A stretch of 64,000 nt of DNA from Candolleomyces eurysporus (GCA_027579435.1 JANBPK010000783.1:42956-106955); one strand, 5' to 3'; shown: positions 1 through 12,231, numbered from the stretch's first letter. Notes: generated by a model not told the origin, from the letters alone. A program made the numbers and translations.

Positions 1-682
1 TCGTGTCATAATCATAGTCCTTAACTCTGGAAGGCCGTCATTGGCGTAAGAGATTCAGGATACATCGTTAAAGGTTTCGCCAGTCGATCAAAAGGATCTC
101 CAGCTGCGCCCCTCAGCATCTCAGGCTGTCAGCGCCGGTACGCCCACCGCGATACAGCGATGGACACCTATGTCCAAAATCTTATGATGAAGAAGGCAAA
201 CTTTTGGAATTAAGTGTACGTGCTCTGTGTGCATGGTAAGAAGAAGCAGTATTGGCGCTTCAACACGTCTTCCATTGCCGCTGGTCCATCCTGGTAAGCA
301 CAAAGGGCTTCCCCCTCAGATGAGGTTCATCTGCTATCGACCTGTACAGGTTAGAGCTATAGCACACCGACCAAAGAGGAGGCGTGTCGATATTCGAGAC
401 AAAGACAAACTTCTGTGGGTTGCATGAGTGAATCCTCTTCTGTCAAATCTCATTGTATCGTTATAGCTGGCGTGCAGTACTACAATAAGCTAATAAAACT
501 TATAATACAACTCCACTCAGATCGTATAAATGAGGAAAAAATTCAGAGTTATTCGCAAAACGAGAGTTTTTGTGATTGTTTTGCCTGACCTATTATATTA
601 GCCATATTCGAGCCAGCCACAAGTCTAAAGGCCGGAAAAACAGCAGGGTGATTGGGTTGAATCGCACGCCTGGCTAAGAAAA
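1..682. other. No recognisable gene
   Basis: Both strands carry only short open frames (up to about 66 codons) without recognisable motifs, splice-compatible extensions or repeats. The stretch ends where a tRNA-like half sequence and a decayed gene copy begin. I see nothing else that can be named. Confidence 0.5.
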
Positions 683-731
683 GTAGCCGGATCGACGTGA
701 GTCGAACCCTCGACCTGGATCTGGAGGTCCG
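683..731 (-). other. tRNA-Trp-like 3' half
   Basis: Read on the minus strand, this shows an anticodon-loop-like CTCCAGA (CCA anticodon, as in tRNA-Trp). It is followed by a B-box/T-arm-like GGTCGAGGGTTCGACTC and a degenerate acceptor-side tail. The 5' half (D arm, A box) is missing, so it is not a functional tRNA gene. Similar halves occur near 3003–3038 (plus strand) and 51003–51045 (minus strand), each next to a broken copy of the EH-like gene. It may be a remnant of a tRNA-derived element or of an insertion into a tRNA gene. Confidence 0.35.
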
Positions 732-2530
732 TGATTTGTTTTACGTCATACAGTTTCTGCGGTGGTTGCTCTTGTCATTGACCACGACGACGGTCTACAT
801 TGCTCAACTCATCCACTACCATTTCATGCATCAACCCTGAACGAATGAATTACGATCTGTATACTACACGCTCTGGCGAAATCAGGGAGCTGGGACTGGA
901 GGGGAAGAGGATGATAAAGCGTTTCAAGAGGATTGAGTTGGAGTCGTAGAGGGGAAGGTGTTCAAGCGTCCCTGCTGTACCATCGATATCGTGAGTCCGT
1001 AGAGTCTCTCTTCAAATAGCGCTGCTGAAATTATCTGTAGACACCTTATCAGGCGGTCAACTGATCACGGACGTTCAGAACGGCCAGAAACTCGGTAGAG
1101 GTACCACCGAATCCAAACCTTCCGTCCATGACACCGATGCCGCCAGCATGATTATTTGGCCAGTGATGGACCTGGTCAGCCTTCTTTCCCCTCTCGTTGG
1201 GTTGTTCATCTGCTTTAGAGGCATTGCGACTTCCTTGTTTTGGCCTCGGCGCACAGTTCCCAACGTCGCGTCTACTCAGCTGCTACGACCTCACCGTTCT
1301 GATAACCATCAGTATTACCACCAACGCCACTCTCAAGCTTTGCCGATTCCAATCTCATCCTCTCGACGCTCGGGGTTTCTACTGCTTTGCACCCATCTCG
1401 ACTTCCATTGTGTCATTCCCTTACCAATGACATCAACGGCAATCTTCTTCGCATGGCTTAATCGTATCACCGTCAGCGGTGTCGGCTGGGTCGCTGGAGC
1501 AGACGACGTCGGCGAGAGGTCTTAGTGTTCGTTGTCGCCATTCTCTGGTGTCTCGATTTCGACGCTTTGGATCGTTATGCACATCACCTACAGCCATAGC
1601 ATCAATACCCGATGACCACCGACGAGAAGCAGTCCCGCCACGACCTGGTCTCCCTCTCGAAAGACGATTAATGTCGCCTCGAGCGTGGAGCTGGTCAAAG
1701 ATAAGGATTCAAATTTCAGGGAGGACTTACCGAGATTGCAGACGTTGACTGCTCGGACTGATGTAAGAATCCGCATCTCGGAGTTCTCGTCGTCAGGTCG
1801 CTCTTTCGAAGGATTTTAGCGGGGATGGCTTAGGTTCGGGAGGCGCAAAGGTTATGAGCTATGGACGAGTGGAGGCTTAAACCACGATGCATCGTCATTC
1901 ACGGCTGGAAGGTTCCAATTAGAAGAGGTCAAAGAAGGGGAGCACTAGAAGTTCCACTGAGGAGAGGGCGAAGCGGCCTGGGAGAAGCGATCCTATTTCC
2001 CAACTTCGGCTACGACTCGAGCAACAACCTGCAAAGAGCAACTGGATTAGGGGAGGAGGAAGATGGCCTACGATGCCTTCACGTCGATACGGGAATTCGT
2101 CGAGGCATAGCTCAGTCGGAAGCAGTACAGGGAGGTAAGGAGTTCGATGAGCATTAGCGTCCAACCCTAACTAATCTGCGGCGATAGTTCCTCAGCCAAA
2201 TCGCAACTTCACAGAGAGCGCAAGACGTCAAATTACACCCCGAAATCCAGTGGTTGAGGTCGACGTGTTCTCCTCGCCCTCGCCCTCGCCCTCTTCCTCC
2301 CTCTGCACCCCGCACTCTTCTGTTCGCCTGGAACGTGATTTCAAAGAGAAAGTCCGTCCGTTCCTCACCCCTGCTGATGCTTTCCTGCTCGAGTAGGGTT
2401 TCTAGGAGGTATTTTGTAGAGACTGAGTGAGGGTCGCTAAGAGTTCGACGTGGCCGCGGAGGTTTGAGAGGTTGATTTCCCGGTGAAGGAAGGCGCGATG
2501 AAGGTATTTTCGCTACCATCAATTCAAGTG
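732..2530 (+). pseudogene. Decayed near-full-length copy of the EH-like gene (copy a)
   Basis: Nucleotide similarity to the gene at 41306–44011 is collinear over most of its length. Positions 732–1000 match its 5' flank and first exon, including the segment encoding ALNDDEYDLY. About 1000–1060 matches the first intron and second-exon start. About 1300–1560 matches the Ser/Pro-rich region around SAGSLEQ. About 2050–2150 matches a late part of the same exon. All frames are interrupted by stops and indels, so no protein can be made. A GC-rich run of CGCCCT repeats lies near 2275–2295. Confidence 0.6.
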
Positions 2531-2759
2531 ATCGTCTATAAAAACTGAATATATTTAACCGCCTCGGACAAACGCAAAACCTCTGTCGAAGTCCTGGCCA
2601 CTCCAGGCGGCCGTAGCGACTCGTAGAAAAGCGGCCGACAAGGTATCTCTATACGCAAGGTTTGGAGCAAAGTACTCCGAGATCTACTACTGGTATCAGC
2701 TACGATATTCAAAGATCAATCGAGAGACCTACGGTGTCAAATGTGCTAGCAGGTAAGCC

Positions 2760-3040
2760 TCACTTCCCGCACACCCAACGCGATCAGTTCCACATATTCA
2801 TTGTTCTCCCCCTCCTCCTTTCCTCATACTCCGGAAGCTCCTTCAGTATTACGGTGTAAAGACAATATTCATGTTCAGAGCTGATGCATGAAAACGTAGA
2901 AGGCACATTGAAGATGGTCGTGGTCAAGAGCAAGCCCAAAAATGTCGGGCTGCGAAAACCGTATGACATAAACCGAATCATCGACTTTGCGGCCCGGCGC
3001 CTCTAGGTCGAGGGCTCGATCCACGTCCATGTCGAGAACT
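2760..3040 (-). pseudogene. 5' fragment of the EH-like gene (copy b)
   Basis: On the minus strand an open stretch (2784–2981) reads ...EHEYCLYTVILKELPEYE..., which lines up with DDEYDLYTSSLKELAEIE in the first exon of the 41306–44011 gene. The upstream flank, including the ACGTCATAC-like segment, is also similar. A tRNA-like half sits at about 3003–3038. Only the N-terminal part is present and it faces copy a in the opposite orientation, so the two relics form an inverted pair. Confidence 0.55.
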
Positions 3041-3899
3041 TCAGAGGTACGAACTATCAGAGACCTGTCGGAATAGAGAGGCTTTCTATGTATTTCCTAT
3101 GGAATGCATCACCACGAAATACTTTCAAGTTCCCTTCATTTTCGCCAGTGCACTTCAATTCAAATGCTGTCCACCTTGAGTGGGATGTTCTTCCTCAATG
3201 TAGAGGAATCTGGGTTTACAACCTCGCTACTGTCGTATTCTTTCGGGTTCTACCCAAATGAGATGCACATCCTGTTGAGTAGGACTTGGGTTCATTATGA
3301 TTATGTCATGGCCCGATCCATGAGTGGTCTATGGGATCATCGCTCGAACAAATCTGAGCCGCTTAGAGGCTATCGAACAGAATTATGACTCCTGTACAAG
3401 TAGTTTTGAGTTACGAGACTCGTATCAGCAGTTCAAGCATTGCGCTCCGTCTGTTGGAGAACCTGAAGGGTTGATTGTCTCCAGGAGTCGAAGAAGCGAG
3501 AGGTCTGATGACCAATGATGAAGACGATGGAGAACGAGTACGGGAGAACGAGGAAGTCGGAGAGGGAGAAAGATTGCTTCTCTGACGACTTATCCCATGT
3601 CTCAAGTAAAATGACTGGCATGTCATAACCATCTTCCTTCGTCTGGGAGAGTCTGGCTGAATAGAGATGTAAATCGGCGTTCTCGATGCACCTAAGTTAT
3701 GTCTACCAGCATACACCGCGTGGTTAGATGATATTTAGTGAGGGATTGTTGTTGTTCTGACTTGAAAGTGTGCTTCTCTTCGTGTTTCTCGTGAGTATAA
3801 CCTGATTTCAACGATGAACTTCCCAAAAATCTTGAAACATTACGCACAAACTCGATTGAGCTGATCGATAAATCTTGTAATCAGACATAGTGCCGTATC
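3041..3899. other. No recognisable gene
   Basis: Short frames only (at most about 100 codons) with no family motif. I could not align this stretch to another part of the window. Confidence 0.4.
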
Positions 3900-4719
3900 T
3901 CTCGCGACGGAGATTGTGTGGTAGACCTGCCTCTACTCAGCTTGGTTCAATCGCAAGTCGCCTCTTTCTCTGCAAGAGGCCGAATCGAGAATGGAGATTG
4001 ACTACCGAGCAGCTTGAGTGTATCCGTCTGAGCACCGGGTCAGGCCCATTGCTGCAGCTTGGTTGTTTGAATCATGCCGCGTCATTGCAAAACGCAGCTT
4101 GCACAACCAGCGCGTTTAGTCAATTGATGCTCAGCCTTGCAGGCTACCCATACAACGGTAACATCCTCTCGCTTGAGATAATCGCTTCTACAACTACTAA
4201 GGTTTTGATAGTCCTACAAAGTCGTAATTAATTCTCAAAAGCCAATCGAAGAAGTCCAGCGCGAGGCTGTCGCAGCAGATGGGAGAATTTCTTTTGATGT
4301 GTGCTGCACTCCATCAACACATAAATTTAGCACGGGCCTCATTCTAATATCATGTATAACACATTTCTTGTGATCAGTTATTCGAGAAGATCGATGCAGA
4401 GAGTAGAGTGCAGTGACGGGTTCGAACTGCAGATGGAGAAGGTTACAATGAATAGGAATCCCAAAGATTACTGATATAAGATATGAAGGAAGCACCTGTC
4501 GGTTAATTGTAGGCAGCCACAGTGAAGAACCCGAACGAGAAAAAATATCAGATATGAAGAAAGCAGCTTGCACCTATGGAAAACGGAGGGATGAGACGTC
4601 CTTCGTCCAATCAGAAATGATCACAGAACTTAGAAGCGGAAACATATCTGGATTTAGAAGGAGAAGAAGGCGCTAAGTTAACTGAAGTTCCCACCACCCC
4701 CGCAGCGTTGACATCGGGT

Positions 4720-5740
4720 CATCGCTCATACCTGCGCTCATCTCCTTCCAATTCTCATGCACATCATCTCCATTGATCAAGATAATTCTGGATAATCGCA
4801 CGCGCTTCGGCGTATGCGGCAGCTCTAATGGAGAACACTTCCATCCATCCATGATCCAACGAACCAGCGGAAGAGATTACAATCCGGTAGGCCCGTCGTC
4901 AAGCTGTCCTAGTTGATGTCGTCGATGGATCGCAGCACTAAGATGTGAACTCAAGGTAGCGCATGAGTCTCCAGGTCATCAACGTTCCGCTCTCAATCTT
5001 GAAAAGCAGTGTGGTCCTAATCTCCCCATCAAGTTCTGCAACGATTTACGTAGTAGATCGAAACGAGCAAGACCGTGAAAACCGCCCAGGTTCGTCCCTA
5101 GTGCGTCGAGCTCGTATCCAGGGTATCGATACATCCCCTTTCCAATTGCACTGGCCTTGATATTCGGGAAGGCGAATTTGCCGAACAAAGGGGTGTGATA
5201 GCTACCAAACGGCCTGGGTCCCCGGAAGTGCATGGCAAACCTTGAAGAGTCAGTATGCTGTACGCCTGATACGGCTGTGATGATGATCCCAACGGCAAGC
5301 GGAGATGCCGGAGATATACTATACGGTGGAGGCAATGATTACAATAATTACGAAAGGCCTCAACTGGTCTTGTTTGGCCGCTCAACGCAGGCAAGGAGCG
5401 CGTATGAGGCCTCGAATGAGTAATGCGCAGCATCCTTCTAATATCCCAGAATTACTATGTCGAGGAACGAGGGAGGGGCCCGGGTGGAAGAATCGCCAAC
5501 TAGACGAATTTGACTTTCCGTAGTGTCAGTCTTTTAACAACTCGCAACGAATCGAATGAAAGAGGGCGATGTGGTCTCTGTGGCTCCACATTGGGTCTAT
5601 CGTTAAACTTGTAGCTTGGAGAGTGGCATCTTTGGGCGTTGAGCAAGGCTTATCAGCACCAACTTCTCTTGAGCGCGCGACTCACGAGTTCTGGAGGTCA
5701 AGCTGAAATTTTAGTTGACCGCTGAGGAGTAGTGGAAACC
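4720..5740. other. Unit-A-specific segment, no recognised gene
   Basis: This roughly 1 kb segment has no counterpart in unit B. On the minus strand 4979–5335 is open for 118 codons, but I recognise no domain, signal peptide or splice structure in it. It may be an insertion in unit A or DNA deleted from unit B. Confidence 0.35.
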
Positions 5741-5859
5741 GGCCGTTGTTTATTGGGACCTTTTGCAGTCTACATACCTACCTTCACCGCCACCGTCGGC
5801 ATGCATGGGTAAGCAGTATGATAGTGGTGTTAGTGTTCCAGGTCCCATGCGTCGACCAG

Positions 5860-6930
5860 CTTTCATGCCGGTTCGATGGGCGGAACACGGCGGGAGAGAT
5901 GCGACCTGTCATCACTGGATGCACCATAGTTTGTCACGTCGCGGTGCGTACTCGTTCCCTCCTTCAGTTCAAGAGCCGTCCGAGCACTCCGAGCTTCTAT
6001 ACTAGAAGTCAACGAANGATAACTCTTCACGAAGCGAACGCGAGAAAGGAGCAGGTGATTTGCGGAGCTCATGGCGATATGGCATAGGTTTACCACACTC
6101 TTCACACAGACTCTTACATACGATCAGGGTAATTGCCCACACTTACATGCCAATGTACAAGGAATCGCGCAAGAAGCTGGTAAGCGCTTCTGCTCTTCTG
6201 AAGTCGTTGGCAGGCATGAGCATGCAGGTATCTTTCCTCTGATGTGAGATCTGTGGAAGGCCAAACATCATCCCTTATCTTTGCACAGGCAATGCGCAAC
6301 ACAGCTCCTTGCAGACAAAATGAGCAATTCTGTTTTCCAGTGCTCTTTATGGCTGGTAGCTGAGCGATGTTCGAAGGTCGTCGGGAAAACTCCGTCTTTC
6401 CCTGTGCTAGGAACTGAAGGTCGAACCCGTCAGTGATTAACAATCTCAGGATCCATAATTCAGCGTGGGGATGCTGGTTTGAGACCATTGGCACGGCGAA
6501 AGTGAGTGTATTTCTTGCATAAAGACCGAATATCACCCGTTATCTCGTATGAGATTCTGGACATGGAGAAGTTGGAACCTTACGCCATCTCTCCATGAAC
6601 TGCACAAACGGTCATCAGTAAGCTGAGCGACGATCATCGGCGGGACTTGGTCCTTAGAAGTGGCGGCTTTAATTGTATGGAAGCACGGAGATTTAAGGCA
6701 GCCTTGAGAAGCCCAGAAGGAACCAGCACATGCTATCCCAGGCTAACGTTCTCGACAGCAAAATATCATCCCACGTCATTACGTAGAGTGCTGCATCGTA
6801 TTTCCCTCCAGCAATGACGACTCTGTCATCTGTGGCTGTGGCTCATTAAATGGCTGGTAGCTTGGGGGTGCTCGAGGGCTATCAGAACTATTTCGTATGG
6901 TATATGGCAGATACATCGCTATGGTATCGT
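5860..6930 (-). pseudogene. Decayed membrane-protein gene, unit A copy
   Basis: Nucleotide similarity to 16188–16907 in unit B is clear, for example the block around 6755–6800 against 16665–16710. The region is full of stops in every frame. Its relation to a DUF6533/DUF6534-like family is inferred from its better-preserved partner in unit B. An N at 6017 and several indels break the reading frames. It lies just downstream of the intact DUF6533 gene on the same strand, so it may be the remnant of a tandem family member. Confidence 0.35.
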
Positions 6931-7068
6931 ATGGGGGGCAAAACCCTCAAATATTGATCAGAACATGGACGAGTACAACGAGGTTGAGACCAACTTGAGC
7001 GCACAGGAAACGGGAAAGAATCTGGCACAGGCTTGCAAAGCTCATGATCCAGGAATTGTGATGAAACC

Positions 7069-8678
7069 TCATCTTCTTTTCGAGGTCATATCCTGGAGAT
7101 CAAAGAATGAGGTGTTATGTGCAGTCGCGGATGGTCTTCGTCTTTGAAATGACATCGGCTTTTGCACAAACTGCACGTCGCCCGTTGAGTACCGCTCGTC
7201 GAAGCTGTGTCCGTGCTCCTGAATGTATGACTCTTGTCGTAGGTGGAGAATCATTCGACTTGCAAGCATTGAATGAATAACACGCTGGGGTCTGAGTGGA
7301 CCTCGTCAGCGGGTTTTACAGCAGGGTAACACGGTCGACTCACATCGCGAACAAGGTCCCATTAGCAGGCTGTCGTTGAACATTTGTAAGCGACTGTAGG
7401 AGGTCTCAAGAGAAAAGAAGAACACACGGGAAGAGATGCGAGCATCGAGATGTTGACCACAGAGGACGCTAAGTATGGCGTGAGCATTCATCATTGCGCG
7501 GAAACACGAAACACGAAACTCACCGGCGAGTGCCAGGAAGAAAACAAACCCATCTCGATAGAAGATCTTCACAAGAGAGCTCCGTGTATCCCGATACCTC
7601 ATAAAACCAATATAGAGCATCACGAGCATGATCACTAGTGGTCTAGATGAGTGAAGTCCGCCGATGGAATGCAATCTGATTTGCTTACAGGCTTCATTGG
7701 CCATAAGTAAACCGAAGGGAATAGTTGCATACAGGGTGTTTACGGCTACTGCCATACAGGCCACGTGTTGGGGGAAAGGTGAGGCTATCCCTGGGGACCA
7801 TTCCAGAGTGAGATTCCCAATTCCAGTCACAACGCGTCACTCACATTGGAATGAGTCTAGGAAAGGTCCGAGGAGGCCAACGATGGTGGCCCATACGGCA
7901 CAGAATTGTACAATAAGCCACCAGCGGAAGAGCGCGGTCTGTCTTGATAAGGCGTAGAGGCGAATGAAAATTACAGCTATTCAAGGTGTGGTAAGTTTGA
8001 TTATATCGGGTTGCTGAGCAGCTTGCATACCTTCTGACATTGCGAGTGACAGAATAAGCCCCGCTAGTGCGTGTCGAGGGTAAGATAACGCTGCTGATAA
8101 TGTCAAATACACGAACCTGAGCTCATGAAATATGAGATCCGACACGTCTATGAATGCAAAGGTGTCGAAGTTAGACGTAGTGAGCAGAGTCAGAGTGATG
8201 CTGCTGGAACAAACCTGAAGGTCAGGAACTATGAGGTCTGTTGACGCTATGTTAATGGGTCATCTAACTTGTTTGTCATGGAAGGACTCACATATGTAGC
8301 TACATATGATGTCGATTGGGAAGTATCGACTGAAGAAGTAGAGGAACTTGACCAGATTCCATCGAGCTGGCCAAATGACTTCTGCTTCAAACGGTAGGGT
8401 ATGTAGCCAATCCACAATCTACCGAACATCGCCGATTAAACAAGACACTCTCAAACCCAATAGCTGCTCGGAGCCTACCCATGCAGTAGCGACGACGTCT
8501 AGTTCGGAGCCAGAAGTGATTTAGAAAAGCTCCTTCACAACGCTGCGAGTACATACTCACCGTGAATGTGCTGCGTCGAGACGAGACGAGTGAGCAGATA
8601 TCGAGCAGCTCAGCAGCAACAACGTACAATGGATATGATCGTGTTTCTGGTTGCGGCGATGAGAATTCCAGGATCCAT
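7069..8678 (-). CDS. DUF6533-type multi-pass membrane protein, copy A
   Basis: The model runs from ATG at 8678 (MDPGILIAATRN) to the stop at 7069 and needs several short introns. The signature of the fungal DUF6533 family is visible near 8300–8395 on the minus strand: DWLHTLPFEAEVIWPARW followed by NLVKFLYFFSRYFPIDI. Later exons give hydrophobic helices, for example AVIFIRLYALSRQTALFRWW near 7920–7980. The C-terminal exon contains QRVIHSMLASRMILHLRQ. The protein should be an integral membrane protein with several helices; the family's function is unknown. It has paralogues at 17093–18692 and 35602–37255. Exact exon borders were only partly worked out, but the exon joining to the C-terminal part keeps frame through GT–AG sites. 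Confidence 0.65.
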
Positions 8679-9033
8679 GGTCCCTAAGCCCGGTATAAGA
8701 TCGTACGGGGTGAGTCGCCTCTGAGATGGCACCGAGAGAGCAGGTACAGAGTCAGCAGGAACCAAGCATGCCGTCACTGATAATAGCTCCGTGGCTGTTA
8801 AGTACGCCAGAGTACGGCTTCTTTGTGGCATCAATAGCAGCCCGTCGAAGCCCCACAACGTAAACCATCATGCGAAGTATACAGTCCGTTCTGATAATCA
8901 TGTGCACAACAGCGTGATGGTAACACGAATTGAAGCAGAACGGGGACCGAAAACCCGTGGGTGACGGAGTGAAGGTGGAGTTGACTCTCTGAAGATGGCT
9001 GATGAGACGAGTAAGCCTTGTCACGTCTCTCAA

Positions 9034-9890
9034 CTTCTCTTCGGTGAACTCATAAGGTATGATCTGATGGCTTGCCGAGGCGTTTCACCCTGCTGGACGG
9101 TGCAGCTTCGTCGACGTCCATTAGTACGACGGCATCAGGGCGAGCGACGGGGCTGCCACCGGCTTCTCCTTCACCACTGCAATCAACTACCGCCACTATG
9201 CAGCGTCCCTCGATTTATAGATTCGTGCCCGGGAATAGCTAAAGCAGACTGCGGGGATTAGAAAGCAGCACATTCCCGTGGTCATTGGTTGGAAAATCTC
9301 CAGTGCGTCTCCCTCATTCCCTGCCAGCGCCGAGTTCACCCTCATGTGTGTGTATGTGTATAGTTTTCCACTCTCGCGCCACGACCGAAGTTGTAGTCGC
9401 CCACCGCCGCCCGTCGGACCTCACTCCGAGTCGCTTGCCCACAACCTTTGACATCCTTACTCATCACTATACTTCTGGGTGCCAGCACCGAAAGTGACCC
9501 ATTCTTCAGTCCTGGTCGTCACTCAGCTCATGGTCCGTGCGCTATCTGTGGTCAGCGATCCACCATTATCAGGTGTTCGGTTTTATCGTATATTGTGATA
9601 TGAACGAAAAATATATGATTTTCGATCGCACTTGGGCGGCTGTTGTCGCACACGTGAAAAGGCTAGGATTCTTGGCTTTATCAGCTTCCGCAGGATGGAC
9701 ATCGGTTAGGGTCTTGTCGGATCGTCGCCTACAGCCCTGGCAGGGTCCAGGTTGATGGTCGGAATCCCCCGATATTCGACTTGGAGGTTCGACTGTTGAT
9801 CAGCTTGGGTGGCCATCCGACATGTGAAGGGACACAAGCATACACACTGGGTACTGAAGAGATCGTTGATGTGAATCCGCCTATGCTCTG
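9034..9890. other. Unit-A-specific spacer, no recognised gene
   Basis: Unit B has only about 0.1 kb here, including a short tandem repeat. No open frame above about 90 codons shows a motif. A GT-rich run lies near 9344–9360. Confidence 0.35.
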
Positions 9891-9894
9891 GGTC

Positions 9895-10330
9895 GGCGGA
9901 AACTCTGTTTGATGAAACAAACACNAAATTCCCATTTGAACCCCGAGCCATTCCACTCGGGCATCGCGTAGGTAGATCACCCTCCCCTGATATTCATCCA
10001 TAATTCCATTTGTCATTGTATTTCGGCGGTGACCTCGAACCCGAGCACACAATACAAGCACACGATCAAAGCAATGGAAGCAATCTGAATGCAGTACAAA
10101 GGCCCCGAGCTCTGAAATCCAATCTCACGAGCGGTGAGGAACGTTCTCTTCGAACTCATTCGTCTCAAGAATATCAGCATCATCTTTGCGCTCTCACCAA
10201 GTGAAGACACCAGTTGAGGCCCTACCGTGCACAACGAATCTGTGGTACGAACTTCTCTTCCATCAACATACATGCGAGATCGAGAAACAAGGAATGGCCT
10301 GCGGACCACCGTCATGGATAAGCGGACAAG
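9895..10330. other. Conserved region upstream of the oxoamine synthase genes (A copy)
   Basis: This stretch aligns with 19165–19540 upstream of the second synthase copy; shared blocks include ATGAAACAAACAC and GGAGGTCACCG-like segments. The minus strand of this copy is open for about 106 codons (10013–10333), but the B copy is interrupted by stops. Conserved coding is therefore unlikely and the similarity mainly reflects the duplication. It could hold shared promoter elements. Confidence 0.35.
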
Positions 10331-10739
10331 CATAAAAATAAAACAAGGTCACAAATTCAGTATGATCGACCTTCTGAGCACTGGATCTTAGCGGAGAACA
10401 GATTTTAAATCGGTAGTTTGAGCGATCTAGAGTTTTGCAGACTCATTGTTGCGATGGAGAGCCGTGAAAGCCATCGTACCTTCTTGATGTTTTATCCCTA
10501 TCATTGGTACTACTCCTCCTATAGCACTGAGAAAGAGAAACGAGATGATTGGCTCAACATCACACAGAATGATTGGGATCCAATTACGTTCTTGAAAACC
10601 ACGCTTATCGGTTACATTCGACTCATCTGATGATATGAATATGGACATTGACATCATATCGCGATCCCATTTCATTGATACGATGCCGTGGACCACCCTT
10701 TCTGGCATCACGGAAGCGGCGACCGGTGTATTAGGCTCG

Positions 10740-10748
10740 TTATTTAAA
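10740..10748 (+). promoter_or_regulatory. Putative TATA box of oxoamine synthase copy 1
   Basis: TTATTTAAAG lies about 60 nt upstream of the chosen ATG at 10804, a normal distance for a fungal core promoter. This was judged by eye and has no experimental support. Confidence 0.35.
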
Positions 10749-10803
10749 GGGCCATTCTTTGAATAATTGGTACGCAACTCAATTCCCCGTCTCTTTACTC
10801 AGC

Positions 10804-12231
10804 ATGTCCTCTCGTTCAGCTCTCGAAGCGTCAATGCGTGCCAGCCTGGACGCACGTAAACGCGTCGGCGTCCCGAGAATGGATTCGGACATTCTATATT
10901 CAAATCAAGCTGGCGACCTTTTCTCCAACGACTATCTCTCCATTGGACAACTCCCCCACATTCGACAACAATTTCTTGATACCCTCTCACAGACGCCCAA
11001 GCTTCTTGGCTCCACTGGCTCACGAGCCATCTGTGGAAGCACCGCCGACCACATCGAACTGGAGGACTACCTCGCGAAGCAGTTCCAAGTGGAGAAGGCA
11101 ATGATCTTCAATGGCGGGTATATTTGTAACTTGACCTTCTTCGGTTATGCACCGCAGGCGGGCGACGTCGTCCTGTACGACGAATTCGTTCACGCCTCTA
11201 TCCACGACGGGCTCCGAATCAGCCGTGCCAAGGACCATACCTTTTCTTTCGCCCACAATTCGCTATCCGACTTCGAATCGAAGTTGAAGCAGATCCTGAG
11301 GGACTATCCCTCGATCTCAGGTGGACTATCAACCCTGTTCATCGTGATCGAGTCCGTGTACTCAATGGAGGGCGACTTCTCTCCAATGGAAGAGATCATC
11401 GCCCTTGTCGAGAAGTACGTTCCATCTAGGTCGGCTCACATTGTTGTGGATGAGGCCCACTCTATCGGTCTATATGGACCGGGCGGGAAAGGTCTTATTC
11501 GCGAGTGGGGATTAGAGAAGCGCGTCCACTCTGCCATCCTTCCATTGACGAAGGGGGTGAACTTCACTGGCTGTAAGTGATCGCGTTTCAATGTGGACAT
11601 GCTGCGATCACTAGAATTGACTTCATCTTTACAGGTGTATTAACAACTACGCCAACTATTTATCAGTACCTCTCGAACTATGGAAGGTCCTGGCTTTTCA
11701 CGACCTCACTTCCCCACGTCGACCTCGCTGGGATCAAGTTCTGCTTAGAAGTGATTCAAACTCAGGAAGCTGATCAGGTATGTCGGTGCCCTTAGTGAAT
11801 TAGATCATTGTCTAAGTTTGTTTCAACAGCTTCGAAAGGATGTTGCGAACTTATCCCATTTCTTTGTCAAAACATTCTTGGAGTCAACGTATGACATCCC
11901 TAAGGAAGTCCTTTCGATTCTTAACCACGAATCCAAGGACCTCCACGGTCGAGGCCTCGTGTCGCCGGTATTTCCTATCTATACGCCTCAGCCTATCGCA
12001 CTCCAGCACTATCTTAACAAGCTTGGATACAACGCGCGCGGTCTCGCTTATCCAGGTGTCCCGAAGGGCACTGAGCGAATTCGAGTGGTCATTCATGGCC
12101 GGAATACAGAAGCCCAAATTCGCCAATTTGTGAAGAGCTTGCGCGCGTGGGGGTTGAGCCAAGTTTCTCTCACCACCACTGCCCGGTCGAGCGCGATGGT
12201 GGAAGGACTAGGAAGCTTGCACAAGCTGTAA
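10804..12231 (+). CDS. Alpha-oxoamine synthase family enzyme (8-amino-7-oxononanoate synthase-like), copy 1
   Basis: Exons 10804–11572, 11635–11777 and 11830–12231 (GT–AG introns of 62 and 52 nt) encode 437 residues, a normal length for the BioF/AONS group of PLP enzymes. These condense an amino acid with an acyl thioester, with decarboxylation. Visible family motifs are GSTGSRAICGS (~69), HASIHDG (~130), ESVYSMEGD (~187), VDEAH (~215, whose Asp binds the PLP pyridine nitrogen) and LTKG, with the Schiff-base lysine at about 250. RSWLFTTSLP and YPGVPKGTERIR follow. The start is the first ATG in this frame; an upstream in-frame TTG at 10759 is not credible. Substrate is unknown: true biotin synthesis, sphingolipid-like or secondary-metabolite roles are all possible. 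It is 5' of, and divergent from, the DUF6533 gene of the same unit. Confidence 0.85.

Larger units (their letters stand above)
3900..12231. repeat. Segmental duplication, unit A
   Basis: This block and unit B (15500–21227) share the same ordered content on the same strands. A conserved AATCATGCCGC segment is at ~4072 and ~15656. A GGTCATCGCTCAT segment is at ~4715 and ~16170. A decayed membrane-protein gene is at ~5.86–6.93 and ~16.19–16.91 kb. Then follow a DUF6533 gene, a shared upstream region (~9.90–10.33 and ~19.17–19.54 kb) and an alpha-oxoamine synthase gene. Unit A has extra DNA at about 4.72–5.74 kb and 9.03–9.89 kb that unit B lacks. Divergence is substantial outside the coding exons, so the duplication is not recent. 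Confidence 0.75.

Noticed and set aside
7306..7830. 174-codon minus-strand frame as a gene of its own
   Set aside because: It runs through introns of DUF6533 copy A. Only its middle part (VKIFYRDGFVFFLALAG) is an exon.
10013..10333. Divergent small gene upstream of oxoamine synthase copy 1
   Set aside because: The homologous DNA upstream of copy 2 has stops in all frames, so coding is not conserved.
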